A DNA stretch of 64,000 nt, from NCBI GenBank assembly GCA_949840885.1, contig CATKYJ010000017.1:1-64000 (forward strand), read 5' to 3'. Below, piece after piece: positions 32,066 to 40,556 of the stretch. The notes beneath the pieces were generated by a model. The model was not told where the DNA came from. It was given only the letters and a program-made list of their open reading frames with translations, and ran no database searches. The translations under genes and the position numbers were made by a program. This stretch comes from an uncultured Acetatifactor sp. (lineage in GTDB: Bacteria > Bacillota > Clostridia > Lachnospirales > Lachnospiraceae). The first letter of the stretch is position 1, and every line of letters begins with the position of its first letter.

Positions 32066-32658
32066 CAGTATTTAAGGCAACAAACGCGGAAATGGAATGC
32101 ACCATGGGAAAGGGGGTGTTCCGGTACCGGCTCGGCGTGCCCTCTACCGCGGACGACTCCAAATGCGGCTGCACCGGACTCCATGCCTGCGAGTATGTGC
32201 TGGACTGCATGTGGTACTATAGCCTGGGCGGCGGGAACCGTTTCTTTCTGGCGGAGGCAGGTGGGGATATCGCAGAAGACGGCCAGAATACCCGGATAGC
32301 ATGTACAGAGCTCACCCTGATCCAGGAGCTGACCAACAGGGAGATAGCGGCCCATGCCGTGCTGTACATGGTGAGGCATCCGAAAAGGGACGGCTGGCAG
32401 GCGAAAATGGCCTTTCTGGAGGCTGCGGAGGACCGGGCGGAAGCCCGCCATCCGGACGCGATAGCCATCGCAAGGGGGACCCGCCCCATGGTCAGGGGGA
32501 CGCTCGGCTCGCACCTTGGGCTGGTGCTGGAGGAAGATGGAGAGATCACAGATGCCAGGATCCTGACGGTGGGGCGCCATGGCATAATGCCGGGCATCTG
32601 GTATACGATCAGGGACGGCATGCCGGAGGAGGCAAGGGATGAAGAGGAAGCAGATTGA
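32062..32658 (+). CDS. Phage protein (DUF7666-like), 198 aa
   Basis: The start MTVFKATNAEMEC and the block CTGLHACEYVLDCMWYY, then FFLAEAGGDIAED, resemble phage proteins in which a short strand is followed by GxHxC and a Tyr-rich motif. A conserved Cys/His pair could bind metal. Function unknown. It overlaps genes on both sides (4 bp and 20 bp), so it is translationally coupled with them. Confidence 0.6.
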   Translation: MTVFKATNAEMECTMGKGVFRYRLGVPSTADDSKCGCTGLHACEYVLDCMWYYSLGGGNRFFLAEAGGDIAEDGQNTRIACTELTLIQELTNREIAAHAVLYMVRHPKRDGWQAKMAFLEAAEDRAEARHPDAIAIARGTRPMVRGTLGSHLGLVLEEDGEITDARILTVGRHGIMPGIWYTIRDGMPEEARDEEEAD

Positions 32659-34750
32659 GAAAGTTCCGGCGAAGAGGCCGGAAGGGATGGGAAAGAAGAA
32701 AAAGGGGAAGCATGTGGCTGCGCATCTTTCCGGGGACTACCTGATCCTTGATCTGTGGAGCGATGGGATATGGACCCGTAGGCATGTAACAGACAGGAAT
32801 ACGGGAGAGTATGCCTCGTACGACATGGATGGTGTATGGACGGAGGAGAACCTGGAGAACGCTTTCGTAAGCGATATTTGGGGCGTCATGAACGAGGAAA
32901 GGTTTCCCATATCGAAAGGGGACCGGGAGATTATCCGGGAAAACCTGAAAGTACACTGGGATAGCCGAAACATATACTGCAACCTGGAGTCACTGGAGAG
33001 CGAATATGCCCGGGAGCGCAGCAACAGGAAAGAGGACAGGCGCATCCAGAGGGTGAACGAACTGATGGACAGAGTCCCTGCCGTGGGAAAAGCTGTATGT
33101 GAATGGGCCGAGGAGCAGGCAGCTGGCTGCCTGCACTATGCCATCTGGGACAAGCCGTCCGGAACCTACTACTGTACGGACTGTGGCAATGGGTTCACGG
33201 AAGATGATGCAGGCACCCGGATGAGGCACAAGATCCGGGTACCATGCCCCCTGTGCCACCGGGAACTAGTGGTGGAGAAGAGGAGGCCCTCCCTGTCCAT
33301 GAAGACTATGCTGACCCTGATCCATGGCCTGGATGAAAAGAGGGGGATACAGAGGCATTTTGCGGTGACGGTCTTTTGGGGAGAACATGGGCACCGCAGG
33401 TCTATACGACTGCATGAGACCATACGCTGCATGCTGCACAAGGGATCATGGAGCAGGCACTATTGCGACTTTTACTATGCGCAGTACGGCGGGTGGGACA
33501 ACAAAGGGAATCCATGCAACTGCAGATGGAGGACGGGATACCTGTACCCGGAGGGCATCCAGGAGGGGCTGGACGGGACAGCGTATCACGCCTGGACGGA
33601 TGTCTTCCGGTACATGGCCTCTAAAGGGATGCGGGCGAACTATGACAGGCTCCTGGCGGACCGCAGGGAAGATTTTGTCAGAATGGTGGAGTATCTGGCA
33701 AAAGGACGCTTCAACAGGCTGCTGGAGGAGACGTCGGAGGAAGTAAGCTATGACCATGGATATGGCCGCTACAACTCCCTGAATCTCATCGGGGAGGACA
33801 TCTGTGAGGTAATGCATATCTGGGACAGGCAGAAGATAAACCGCCTGCGGCAGGAGGACGGCGGTATTAACATGCTGGAATGGCTGCAGTGGGCGGACAA
33901 TGAGGGGAAAAGGATAGGGAGCGATGTGCTCGCCTGGTTTGGAAAGAACGGCATTTCGAATGCCCGGTACTGCAGGGGTCGTGCATCCATGCACCTGTCG
34001 CCGGAACAGCTGATGCACTACATCGAGCGGCAGGCGGCGGAGTCGTATGGAGGGATGCGGAAAGCGGGGAGCATATTCGAGGCATATGAGGACTACCTTT
34101 CCATGGCGGCCTCGCTGGGGAAAGACATGTCAGACGCAATGGTGTTCCGCCCCAGGGAGTTGAAGCGGCGGCATGACGAGGCCGTGGAGGAGCGCAACAG
34201 GCATATGGAGGCTGAGAGGATCAGGATGGACAGGGAACGGGCAAAGAAAGAGGCGGAGAAAATGGAGGAGAAGTATCCGGGCTCAGGGGCCGTCCTTGCT
34301 CAGATAAGGACCAAGTACGAGTATGAGGGGGAGCGCTTCCGCATCGTGGTGCCCGGAAGCTTCTGCGACATAGTCTCGGAGGGGATGGCCCTGCACCATT
34401 GCGTTGGCAACACCGAGAGGTACTTCGACCGCATCCTGCAGCACGAGACGTACATCTGCTTCCTGCGCCGGACAGAGGAGCCCGACAGGCCGTTTTATAC
34501 CATAGAGGTGGAGCCCGGCGGCACCATAAGGCAGCACCGCGGCATGTATGACGAGGAGCCGGACATAGAGGAGATAAGGCCGTTCCTGCGCGAGTGGCAG
34601 AAAGAGGTACGGAAGCGTATGAGAGAAGAGGACTATGAGTATGCAAGGGTCAGCGCGGTCAAGCGGGAACAGAACATGGAGGAACTGAGGCAGAAGAACA
34701 ATATGAGGGTCATAGCGGCCCTTATGGAAGACCTGATGGAGGTAGTGTGA
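32639..34750 (+). CDS. PcfJ-like protein
   Basis: A 703-residue protein of the PcfJ family of phages and conjugative elements. It has a basic N-terminus, a zinc-ribbon-like Cys cluster (about 180-205: YYCTDCGNGF and VPCPLCHREL), long helical regions, and the conserved C-terminal segment CDIVSEGMALHHCVGNTERY then ETYICFLRR and RQHRGMYDEEP. The family role is unproven; conserved His, Cys and acidic residues suggest nucleic-acid binding or an enzyme. It is the largest gene of the early operon. Confidence 0.8.
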   Translation: MKRKQIEKVPAKRPEGMGKKKKGKHVAAHLSGDYLILDLWSDGIWTRRHVTDRNTGEYASYDMDGVWTEENLENAFVSDIWGVMNEERFPISKGDREIIRENLKVHWDSRNIYCNLESLESEYARERSNRKEDRRIQRVNELMDRVPAVGKAVCEWAEEQAAGCLHYAIWDKPSGTYYCTDCGNGFTEDDAGTRMRHKIRVPCPLCHRELVVEKRRPSLSMKTMLTLIHGLDEKRGIQRHFAVTVFWGEHGHRRSIRLHETIRCMLHKGSWSRHYCDFYYAQYGGWDNKGNPCNCRWRTGYLYPEGIQEGLDGTAYHAWTDVFRYMASKGMRANYDRLLADRREDFVRMVEYLAKGRFNRLLEETSEEVSYDHGYGRYNSLNLIGEDICEVMHIWDRQKINRLRQEDGGINMLEWLQWADNEGKRIGSDVLAWFGKNGISNARYCRGRASMHLSPEQLMHYIERQAAESYGGMRKAGSIFEAYEDYLSMAASLGKDMSDAMVFRPRELKRRHDEAVEERNRHMEAERIRMDRERAKKEAEKMEEKYPGSGAVLAQIRTKYEYEGERFRIVVPGSFCDIVSEGMALHHCVGNTERYFDRILQHETYICFLRRTEEPDRPFYTIEVEPGGTIRQHRGMYDEEPDIEEIRPFLREWQKEVRKRMREEDYEYARVSAVKREQNMEELRQKNNMRVIAALMEDLMEVV

Positions 34751-36156
34751 TGGGAGACATAGTGGACATGAGGGGCGCACAGGGGACAGGATTGCTGGCC
34801 TTTGCGAGGTATCCGGATCTGGAGCGGGCGGCTGACCGGACAGCGGCCAAGATAAAGGAGGGCTTCATGGAGATGGGGTACATCCTGAAAGTGGCCAGGG
34901 ACACGGACATCCTGGCCGGATCAGGATATGCCAGCCATGAGGAGTTTGCGGAAAAGCGGTATGGCCTGGACAAGGGGACAGTGTCCCGGTATATCCGGAT
35001 CGTGGAACGGTTTTCAGTGGGTGGTAATAGTCATGTACTCCAGGAGGGATACAGGAACATCGGATTTGCCAAGCTGTCATTAATGCTGCACATGCCGGAC
35101 GCGATAGCGGAGGAGATAACCGAGAACTACAGCAAGCAGGAGGTGCAGGCCATCAAGGAGGAGGTGGATGCGGAGCATGCGGTCAGCGACATCGAGGTGG
35201 CCATCGAGGATGCCGGGGTGCCAGAAAAGGAGAAAGCGGGGACCATGCTGGAGCGGGCCGTCCGGCAGCTGGGAAAGGAGCAGCAGGCACTGTACCATAG
35301 GCTGTATGACATCTATACAGTGGACGGCACTGCTGCCATGGTGATGGAAGTAATGGCTCCCCAAGGAGACGCCGTCTATATGGTGAGGATACCGGGCACC
35401 GGGCGGTTGATGCTTTCCTTTTCGGTTGATGCAGTTAGTGTTACAAACGTCAGAAGCGGCGATAAGGAAAGGTATGCCGCGAAAGATGTCCTGGCAGCAG
35501 TCATTGGCATCATGCATGATGGTTCTGTGAGGGATTCATGGCAGCAGGAATATGGTGAGCCAATGGATCCGGAGGCAACGGACACTCCAAGGCAGGATGC
35601 AGATAAAGAGAACAGAAAAACGGAACCGGCCAAACAGAAAGAGAAGAGGAAAGAGTCCAAGGTGGTGAAAGCGGCGCCACCGAAAACCCCTGCAAAAAAG
35701 GATGCTGATATGGCCCACGAGCCTGCCGGGGCAATGGAGGAGGAACAGCTGCCTGGCCAAATGGAGATTGTGGACTATCCGGAAGCAATCCCGGATGCGC
35801 ACTACGAAGAGATCACGGAAGCCCCCCCACAAGAAAAGGCTATGGAGGCAGCAGGTGTGTCGGAGAGGCCGGAAGAAGATGGGAATGTCGAAAACTTTCA
35901 AAGTATGGAGGGACAGGAGGAAAAGCCGGAAGAGATTCCGGATCGCAAAGGAAATCTGGAGAATGACCCAGAACTGGAGGGAGAGCTGATCTGGATGGAA
36001 TTTGAGAGTAAGCTATCCTATCTAAAGCAATGGGCTGCCGTATGGAATTATGAAGATGTGCCGGGGGACTGCCTTGTAAGGGCATACCATGCAGCCATCG
36101 ACATGGCCGCCTCCATAGAAAAACTTATGAATGCGAAAGGAGTCGAGAATGGCTAA
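34750..36156 (+). CDS. Phage DNA-binding protein with ParB/KorB-type HTH
   Basis: A 468-residue protein. Residues 15-110 look like a DUF3102/ParB-type HTH module (GFMEMGYILKVARDTDIL, GYASHEEFAEKRYGLDKGTV, SRYIRIVERF). The middle continues with helical regulatory segments, then a long acidic Pro/Lys/Glu-rich linker (about 275-400) and a small C-terminal helical domain WMEFESKLSYLKQWAAVWN. Suggested role: regulation or partition-like DNA binding in early phage functions. ATG is preceded by GGAGG at seven bases. Confidence 0.65.
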   Translation: MGDIVDMRGAQGTGLLAFARYPDLERAADRTAAKIKEGFMEMGYILKVARDTDILAGSGYASHEEFAEKRYGLDKGTVSRYIRIVERFSVGGNSHVLQEGYRNIGFAKLSLMLHMPDAIAEEITENYSKQEVQAIKEEVDAEHAVSDIEVAIEDAGVPEKEKAGTMLERAVRQLGKEQQALYHRLYDIYTVDGTAAMVMEVMAPQGDAVYMVRIPGTGRLMLSFSVDAVSVTNVRSGDKERYAAKDVLAAVIGIMHDGSVRDSWQQEYGEPMDPEATDTPRQDADKENRKTEPAKQKEKRKESKVVKAAPPKTPAKKDADMAHEPAGAMEEEQLPGQMEIVDYPEAIPDAHYEEITEAPPQEKAMEAAGVSERPEEDGNVENFQSMEGQEEKPEEIPDRKGNLENDPELEGELIWMEFESKLSYLKQWAAVWNYEDVPGDCLVRAYHAAIDMAASIEKLMNAKGVENG

Positions 36157-36457
36157 AAGCATCATGCACAACAAAGAGGACAGGACATGCTATCTGTGTA
36201 TGCTCCTACGTGACGACTTTGCCACCCGGAGAGACCTGCAGGAGCACCATGCCATGCCGGGAACGGCAAACAGGAAGCTTTCAGAGCGTTACGGCCTGAA
36301 AGTGCACCTATGTATGGAGCACCACACGGCAGGGCCACAGGCGGTACACAACAACATAAGGCTCCAGAGGCTCCTGCAGGCGAACGCGCAAATCTCTTTT
36401 GAAAGGAAGTATTCCCATGATGAATGGATGAAGATCTTCGGGCGTAACTTTATCTAG
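36149..36457 (+). CDS. HNH-type phage protein, 102 aa
   Basis: A Cys/His-rich small protein: RTCYLCMLL, then LQEHHAMPGTANRK, then VHLCMEHHTAG. The spacing of CxxC, HH and CxxHH is like that of HNH/His-Me finger nucleases used in phage recombination. It overlaps the previous gene by 8 bp and has AAAGGAGTCGAGA. A structural zinc-binding role without catalysis is an alternative. Confidence 0.6.
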   Translation: MAKSIMHNKEDRTCYLCMLLRDDFATRRDLQEHHAMPGTANRKLSERYGLKVHLCMEHHTAGPQAVHNNIRLQRLLQANAQISFERKYSHDEWMKIFGRNFI

Positions 36458-36534
36458 CCTTTCTGGAAAATTTTGATACATCACGGCAACTGTAGGCAAG
36501 GATCAGGGGGCTCCGGCCCCCAGAAAGGAGGGGC

Positions 36535-36747
36535 GTGTTGAGAGTGAAACAGACTAAGGGACCCAGCAATGCGAAGGGCTTCCCGGCGTGCTATCAAGAA
36601 GATTTTGACAGACGGTGGCAGCAGACGGTGGAAAGGATACGCAGATCTGGCGTTGACATCGGGAGAATAGCCCTGACCGTGGAATGGGACGGGCCAAAGG
36701 GCGTTAGGAGGTGCCATGGACAGCCTGGAAAAACAGGATCTGTATGA
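36535..36747 (+). CDS. Small phage protein, 70 aa, unknown
   Basis: GTG (36535) or TTG (36538) start after GAAAGGAGGGGC. A basic, Trp-containing peptide (DFDRRWQQTVERIRRSGVDI). It overlaps the next gene by 32 bp. Not recognised; the exact start is uncertain. Confidence 0.45.
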   Translation: MLRVKQTKGPSNAKGFPACYQEDFDRRWQQTVERIRRSGVDIGRIALTVEWDGPKGVRRCHGQPGKTGSV

Positions 36748-37174
36748 AGAATACATAGCGGAAATCAGCACCAGGGCAGCAGCCATCGGGCGCAGGGTGC
36801 CGTACCATCTGGAGTACCTGAGGCGGCATGGGGATGTGACACTTTTAGCAGAAAATTGTATCGGTCAAGGAAAGGAGGGGACAGATGTGGAGACAAATTA
36901 TATGTCGGCCATCAATGGATTCTGGGATTCCGTCACAGCGGAACCGTTACCAACAGGGCAAGTGTCGTTATATATGGCTCTTCTGCATATATGCAGTAAA
37001 AACAATTGGACAGAGTGGTTTCATGTATCTAATCAAGTCATTGCTTTGTTGGCAGGGCTTTCGGATTCTGGAATATTAAAGGCAAGGCAAGGACTTGAGC
37101 AGAGAGGGTTGATTGAGTTCCATGAGCAGGATACGAAATCAAGCTTGTATAGAATATGTACTATAGGTAGCTGA
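36716..37174 (+). CDS. Replisome-organiser-type winged-helix protein
   Basis: A 152-residue protein. The C-terminal 100 residues resemble the N-terminal winged helix of phage DnaD-like replication proteins (SLYMALLHICSKNNWTEWFH, then LLAGLSDSGILKARQGLEQR). It lacks the DnaD C-terminal DNA-binding domain. The next two genes are also replication-type, suggesting a primosome cluster. Coding becomes more A/T-rich from here. Confidence 0.6.
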   Translation: MDSLEKQDLYEEYIAEISTRAAAIGRRVPYHLEYLRRHGDVTLLAENCIGQGKEGTDVETNYMSAINGFWDSVTAEPLPTGQVSLYMALLHICSKNNWTEWFHVSNQVIALLAGLSDSGILKARQGLEQRGLIEFHEQDTKSSLYRICTIGS

Positions 37175-37193
37175 TATATAAAGGAGTGATTGG

Positions 37194-37505
37194 TTGAATT
37201 ATCTGGATGAGATACTGGCTTTTGAACAATGGCTCGAAACTCACTACTTGCCAATCTCGCCACAGTTGCTTTGGTACAAGCAGATATACTTTTGCGACAG
37301 ATACAGGTGGAGCGAGTGGGTGACAGTAGATAACTTGCGTTTGATGGCAGCCACGCGAATGAGTCATGAAGCTACCTTGATAAAGGCGAGAGACGAACTC
37401 ATAAAAGCGGGGCTGGTCGAATATCAGGAAAGCAAGGAAAGGAGCCAGAACCGTATCCTTTACAGAAAAATGATTTTTAAATGTAGGGAAAGTAGGTGGG
37501 CATAA
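37194..37505 (+). CDS. Second DnaD-like winged-helix protein, 103 aa
   Basis: TTG start behind AAAGGAGTGATTGG. It shares the previous protein's layout: a Trp-rich helix (LLWYKQIYFCDRYRWSEWV), a recognition-like helix (TRMSHEATLIKARDELIKAG) and a wing (LVEYQESKERSQNRILYR). It may be a partner or a split paralogue of the neighbour. Confidence 0.55.
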   Translation: MNYLDEILAFEQWLETHYLPISPQLLWYKQIYFCDRYRWSEWVTVDNLRLMAATRMSHEATLIKARDELIKAGLVEYQESKERSQNRILYRKMIFKCRESRWA

Positions 37506-37509
37506 GAGG

Positions 37510-38361
37510 ATGGCAAATAACAAGGTAGGGTTAGACTACTTTGAGTTAGATTGCCAGATGGAAGAAAAGGTAAGATTGATACAGGCTGAGTTTGGACTCA
37601 AGGGCTTTGCGGTCGTTGTTAAACTCTACCAAAAGATATACGGTGAGTTTGGTTACTACTGTGAATGGTCAGAAGATTCGCTGTTACTCTTCATGTCAGA
37701 GAATGGTGTGCCGAGAGATAGTAAAAATTTAATACAGGAAATAGTCTCAGCATGTATCAGAAGGAGCATTTTTTCAGAAAAGCTTTTCAAAAAGTTCGGT
37801 ATCCTTACGTCCTACGGGGTGCAGAAGCGGTACATGAATGCCACGTCCAGGCGCGAGAAGGTGAGTATGAAAAAAGAGTACCTTTTATTAGATGACGGCA
37901 AAATTAACCGCAATGTAGACATAACCGAAGATTCTGGAGACATAATCGATAAAAATGTTGACATAATCGCACAGAGTAGAGTAGAGGAGAGTAGAGTAGA
38001 GGAAAATAATAAGGTGAAGCAGCGCAGAACAAAACAGTCAGTAGTATATTTTCAATATGAACCTCTCAACCAGGCATTCCTTGATTTTATTAATATGCGG
38101 AAAGGTATCAGGAAACCTATGACAGATAGGGCAATAGAGCTTTCCATAAGGAAATTAGAAAAATTGTCCACGACTGTCTCTGGCGGGATGGATAAAGAGG
38201 TAGCTATTAAGATCCTGGAGCAATCGATTATGTATTGCTGGCAAGGGCTGTTTCCCATAAAAGAGGGGCAGCAGGCAGCAGGCAAAAGGAGCAGCTTCAA
38301 CCAGTTTGAGCAGAACAAGTACGACTTTGACTCTCTGGAGAATGAGTTGGTTGCAAATTGA
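37510..38361 (+). CDS. Phage replication protein (DUF4373 / Lin1244-type)
   Basis: A 283-residue protein. The N-terminal domain (GLDYFELDCQMEEKVRLI, GLKGFAVVVKLYQKIYGEFG) is the Lin1244/Lin1753 (DUF4373) winged-helix found in phage replication initiators. A low-complexity linker containing SRVEESRVEE (DNA repeat GTAGAGGAGA-type, about 37973-38005) separates it from a C-terminal helical domain. It probably loads the host helicase at the phage origin. Confidence 0.75.
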   Translation: MANNKVGLDYFELDCQMEEKVRLIQAEFGLKGFAVVVKLYQKIYGEFGYYCEWSEDSLLLFMSENGVPRDSKNLIQEIVSACIRRSIFSEKLFKKFGILTSYGVQKRYMNATSRREKVSMKKEYLLLDDGKINRNVDITEDSGDIIDKNVDIIAQSRVEESRVEENNKVKQRRTKQSVVYFQYEPLNQAFLDFINMRKGIRKPMTDRAIELSIRKLEKLSTTVSGGMDKEVAIKILEQSIMYCWQGLFPIKEGQQAAGKRSSFNQFEQNKYDFDSLENELVAN

Positions 38362-38445
38362 TGTTTTTTGCAGCTAGAGCATAGGGAAGAAAAGCACTTT
38401 GACAACCGAATATTGGCGAGTAGTTGAAAAATTCCAATTTGCCTA

Positions 38446-38486
38446 TTGACATATTGCTAGCTACATGGTATATTGTAGCTAGCAAT
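38446..38486 (+). promoter_or_regulatory. Promoter with a 34-bp palindromic operator
   Basis: TTGACA (38446-38451), 17 bp, TATATT (38469-38474). Arms ATTGCTAGCTACA (38453-38465) and TGTAGCTAGCAAT (38474-38486) are perfect 13-bp inverted repeats enclosing the spacer and -10 box. A bound repressor would block polymerase. The adjacent ribbon-helix-helix gene is the obvious candidate autorepressor. Confidence 0.75.
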
Positions 38487-38497
38487 AGAGGAGGTGA

Positions 38498-38677
38498 ATG
38501 TTATTGCATGACAAAAGCAGAGCCGATTACTTCAAAGAACGCCGTAAGACTATTGGACAATTTAGTGTTTCTGTTCCCAGGGAAAAGCTAGAGGCACTTG
38601 ATAGAAAGCTGAGGGAGCAGGATAAAACAAAGACGACATGGTTGAATGAGAAAATTGATGAAGAAATTGGCAAATAA
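38498..38677 (+). CDS. Ribbon-helix-helix (Arc-type) regulator
   Basis: A 59-residue protein: basic N-terminus (KSRADYFKERRKTI), one beta strand GQFSVSVPREKLEALDRKL and helix KTTWLNEKIDEEIGK, the Arc/CopG layout. It probably binds the palindrome overlapping its own promoter. ATG follows AGGAGGTGA very closely; a TTG two codons later has better spacing and may be the true start. Confidence 0.7.
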   Translation: MLLHDKSRADYFKERRKTIGQFSVSVPREKLEALDRKLREQDKTKTTWLNEKIDEEIGK

Positions 38678-38798
38678 TAATAACGGTTGTTCACCATGGA
38701 AAGTTCGCAACCGTTATTGATTACCACTCCGCAAAGGGAACGGTAAATCTAGTATACCCTTTCTTCTGCGGAAATTCAATAGGCAAAGGAGATTATTC

Positions 38799-38984
38799 AT
38801 GATTGAGATTAGAAAGGGCGAGCTGAGATTAGATGAGATGGCATTATTGTGGGCAACAAACGAAGAGATAATAGCACTAAAAGAAATCACGAAAACCATT
38901 TTTGAACGTGCAAGTGAAATGGTGATGTTTTCGGAGCATGGGCGTCGACCGCTTGATTATCAGAAAAGCGGTGGAGTGGCATGA
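38799..38984 (+). CDS. Small phage protein, 61 aa, unknown
   Basis: Starts MIEIRKGELRLDEMALL with AAAGGAGATTATTC upstream. An acidic helical protein (TNEEIIALKEITKTIFERAS). It overlaps the next small gene by 4 bp, so both are co-translated. Not recognised. Confidence 0.5.
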   Translation: MIEIRKGELRLDEMALLWATNEEIIALKEITKTIFERASEMVMFSEHGRRPLDYQKSGGVA

Positions 38985-39172
38985 CAGAATATGACCTTTT
39001 TGTTGAATGTATTCCCATGATTGCAGAGATGGCAGTCAGGAGCAGCAGGATGCAACGACAGGAATATGATGAATAGAAATTGAATGAGATACATTCCGCG
39101 CCTGAAACAGCAAAAGAATTCGTCAGGAAAGTGATAGCAGTCATTGATTTCTACGTGTCGAAGGAGACATGA
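38981..39172 (+). pseudogene. Small phage gene split by an in-frame TAG
   Basis: ATG overlaps the previous stop. The first 31 codons (MTEYDLFVECIPMIAEMAV...) end at TAG 39074-39076. The same frame then continues KLNEIHSAPETAKEFVRKV and on to TGA at 39172, reading like one protein of about 63 residues. Either a nonsense mutation, or a downstream TTG start giving two short proteins. No other TAG-interrupted gene is seen, so stop recoding is unlikely. Confidence 0.4.
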
Positions 39173-39180
39173 CCAAGAGA

Positions 39181-39215
39181 AACTACTAGCCAGTAAAACG
39201 GTTAGTAGTTTTTTT
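39181..39215 (+). terminator. Terminator of the early/middle genes
   Basis: AACTACTAGCC and GGTTAGTAGTT form an 11-bp stem (one G-T) followed by seven T. Confidence 0.85.
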
Positions 39216-39218
39216 ATA

Positions 39219-39242
39219 TGGAGTTGCACTGGTGCAACTCCA
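39219..39242. promoter_or_regulatory. 24-bp palindrome before the late regulator
   Basis: TGGAGTTGCAC-TG-GTGCAACTCCA, perfect, between a terminator and the ArpU-like gene. It shares the GTTGCAC(T/C)GGTGCAAC core with 31534-31553 and 47766-47783. Confidence 0.5.
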
Positions 39243-39287
39243 TAGGGCGAGGATTTTCTGTGGCAGCAGGCATGGAGGAGTGGAGAA

Positions 39288-39680
39288 ATGACAAGAAAGC
39301 AGATGGGATCATACAGGAGCATGAAGCAGGAGATATCGGAGATACAATACGCGCTAGCCCACCTGGGCGAAGGCGACTCCATGCTCGGTAGCTCCGTCAT
39401 AAATGATTACCGGAGCGGATACCCAGTGCCGCAGACCGTCGTAGGGGTGGACTGGGAAAGGCTGGAAGCGCAGAAGAAGCATTACGAAAAAAGAATTTAT
39501 GTGCTGCAGGAGCAGTGCGATGCCATAGAGAGATATGTGGAAGAGGACATAGCGGACAGTCTCACCAGGAGGATATTCCGGATGTACTTTCTGGAGGGAA
39601 GGACGCAGAAAGAGATAGGCAAGTTCATACATATGGACAGGAGCACGGTCAGCAGGAAGCTAAATGCCCTGGCCCGGTAA
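39288..39680 (+). CDS. ArpU/sigma-like late transcription regulator
   Basis: A 130-residue protein with an N-terminal coiled coil and a C-terminal sigma-70 region 4-like HTH (RIFRMYFLEGRTQKEIGKFI then DRSTVSRKLNALAR). This is the pattern of ArpU/RinA-type activators that switch on phage late genes. It sits just before the terminase-head block, interrupted only by HicAB on the other strand. Confidence 0.75.
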   Translation: MTRKQMGSYRSMKQEISEIQYALAHLGEGDSMLGSSVINDYRSGYPVPQTVVGVDWERLEAQKKHYEKRIYVLQEQCDAIERYVEEDIADSLTRRIFRMYFLEGRTQKEIGKFIHMDRSTVSRKLNALAR

Positions 39681-39696
39681 AGGCCAGGGCATCTGC

Positions 39697-40077
39697 CTAT
39701 CCGACATTCAGCCGTTCCTTAAGCGCATCCTGTAGCACACGGGACAGGCTCAGGCCGGTTTCGGCCACCTTGTCATCCATCCACTTCGGTATGCTGACAG
39801 TACGCTTTACCGCCCGGCCATCCTTGATGTCGGCACGGATTAGGTTGACAAATTCGCCTGGTTCGGTCTCTAAGCTGCCAAGGCCGCTTGCCATAGGGAC
39901 GTCCTGCTTCTTGTCTGTGAGATATTCAATCCATTGGGTCAATGCCGACTGTGCCATATACATGGCGTTCCCCAGGGACTTGCCCTCACTGATGCAGCCT
40001 GGCAGGTCGGGATAAGTGATGGTGAAGGAACCGTCGTCATTTGGATGGAAGACGGCTGGATATACATATTCTGCCAT
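39697..40077 (-). CDS. hicB: HicB-family antitoxin
   Basis: A 126-residue HicB: the degenerate RNase H-like domain (YPAVFHPNDDGSFTITYPDL, then PGCISEGKSLGNAM) and a C-terminal RHH/CopG-like DNA-binding part (SIPKWMDDKVAETGLSLSR). It neutralises HicA and represses the operon. It lies downstream of hicA on the same strand. Confidence 0.9.
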   Translation of the reverse strand: MAEYVYPAVFHPNDDGSFTITYPDLPGCISEGKSLGNAMYMAQSALTQWIEYLTDKKQDVPMASGLGSLETEPGEFVNLIRADIKDGRAVKRTVSIPKWMDDKVAETGLSLSRVLQDALKERLNVG

Positions 40078-40116
40078 AGTCTGTGACCTCCTTTATTTTG
40101 GTATGGCAGCAGGGCC

Positions 40117-40293
40117 CTATCTCAGCCCTGCCACCTTGAGTATGGATTTCGCGGTGTTTTCGTTTATTTCCCGGTGTCTTGGGACTTGCACCGGACGGCT
40201 GCCGTCCTTCTCGTAAACAGTATGCCCGCCATCATCGCGGTCTGCTCTATATCCGGCAGCCTCTAACTGTTTTATTAAGTCCCTACGTTTCAC
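40117..40293 (-). CDS. hicA: HicA-family mRNA interferase toxin
   Basis: A 58-residue HicA: KRRDLIKQLEAAGYRADRDD, catalytic His in GGHTVYEKDG, and VPRHREINENTAKSI. It starts with GTG behind GGAGGAGGTGGTCAG. The dsRBD-like fold cleaves mRNA. Located in the middle of the phage, in antisense orientation to late genes, it could stabilise the prophage or act in defence. Confidence 0.9.
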   Translation of the reverse strand: MKRRDLIKQLEAAGYRADRDDGGHTVYEKDGSRPVQVPRHREINENTAKSILKVAGLR

Positions 40294-40316
40294 CTGACCA
40301 CCTCCTCCATGATTCT

Positions 40317-40345
40317 ATTATATTACGTAATTTACATAATGTCAA
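40317..40345 (-). promoter_or_regulatory. hicAB promoter and operator region
   Basis: On the minus strand TTGACA (40345-40340), 17 bp, TATAAT (40322-40317). The spacer holds GTAAATTACGTAA, and a related AGTAATTTACGT lies upstream (about 40352-40367), probable HicB operators. Confidence 0.75.
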
Positions 40346-40556
40346 TAGAAAATACGTAAATTACTTAAAATATTTTTCAAGTAATTGATAGAAAATGTAG
40401 AATTTATATTTTTTTAATAAAGTTGCACACAATTCACACAATGCACATTTATAATAATAATTGAAGAGGTAGGTGCGAACGGCATATCTCTTCCGCTAAG
40501 TGGGACACGGCAGCAGTCGTGTCCTTTTGCATGGGAAAGGGCTGGAGGAAAGCAAC

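Noticed and set aside
37973..38005. Short AGAGTAGAG repeats as a regulatory array
   Set aside because: They encode the in-frame linker SRVEESRVEE of a replication protein and are simple low-complexity coding sequence.
38981..39172. Stop-codon recoding (TAG) by the phage
   Set aside because: Other prophage genes use TAG as a normal stop (for example the cassette gene ending at 29907), so recoding does not fit.
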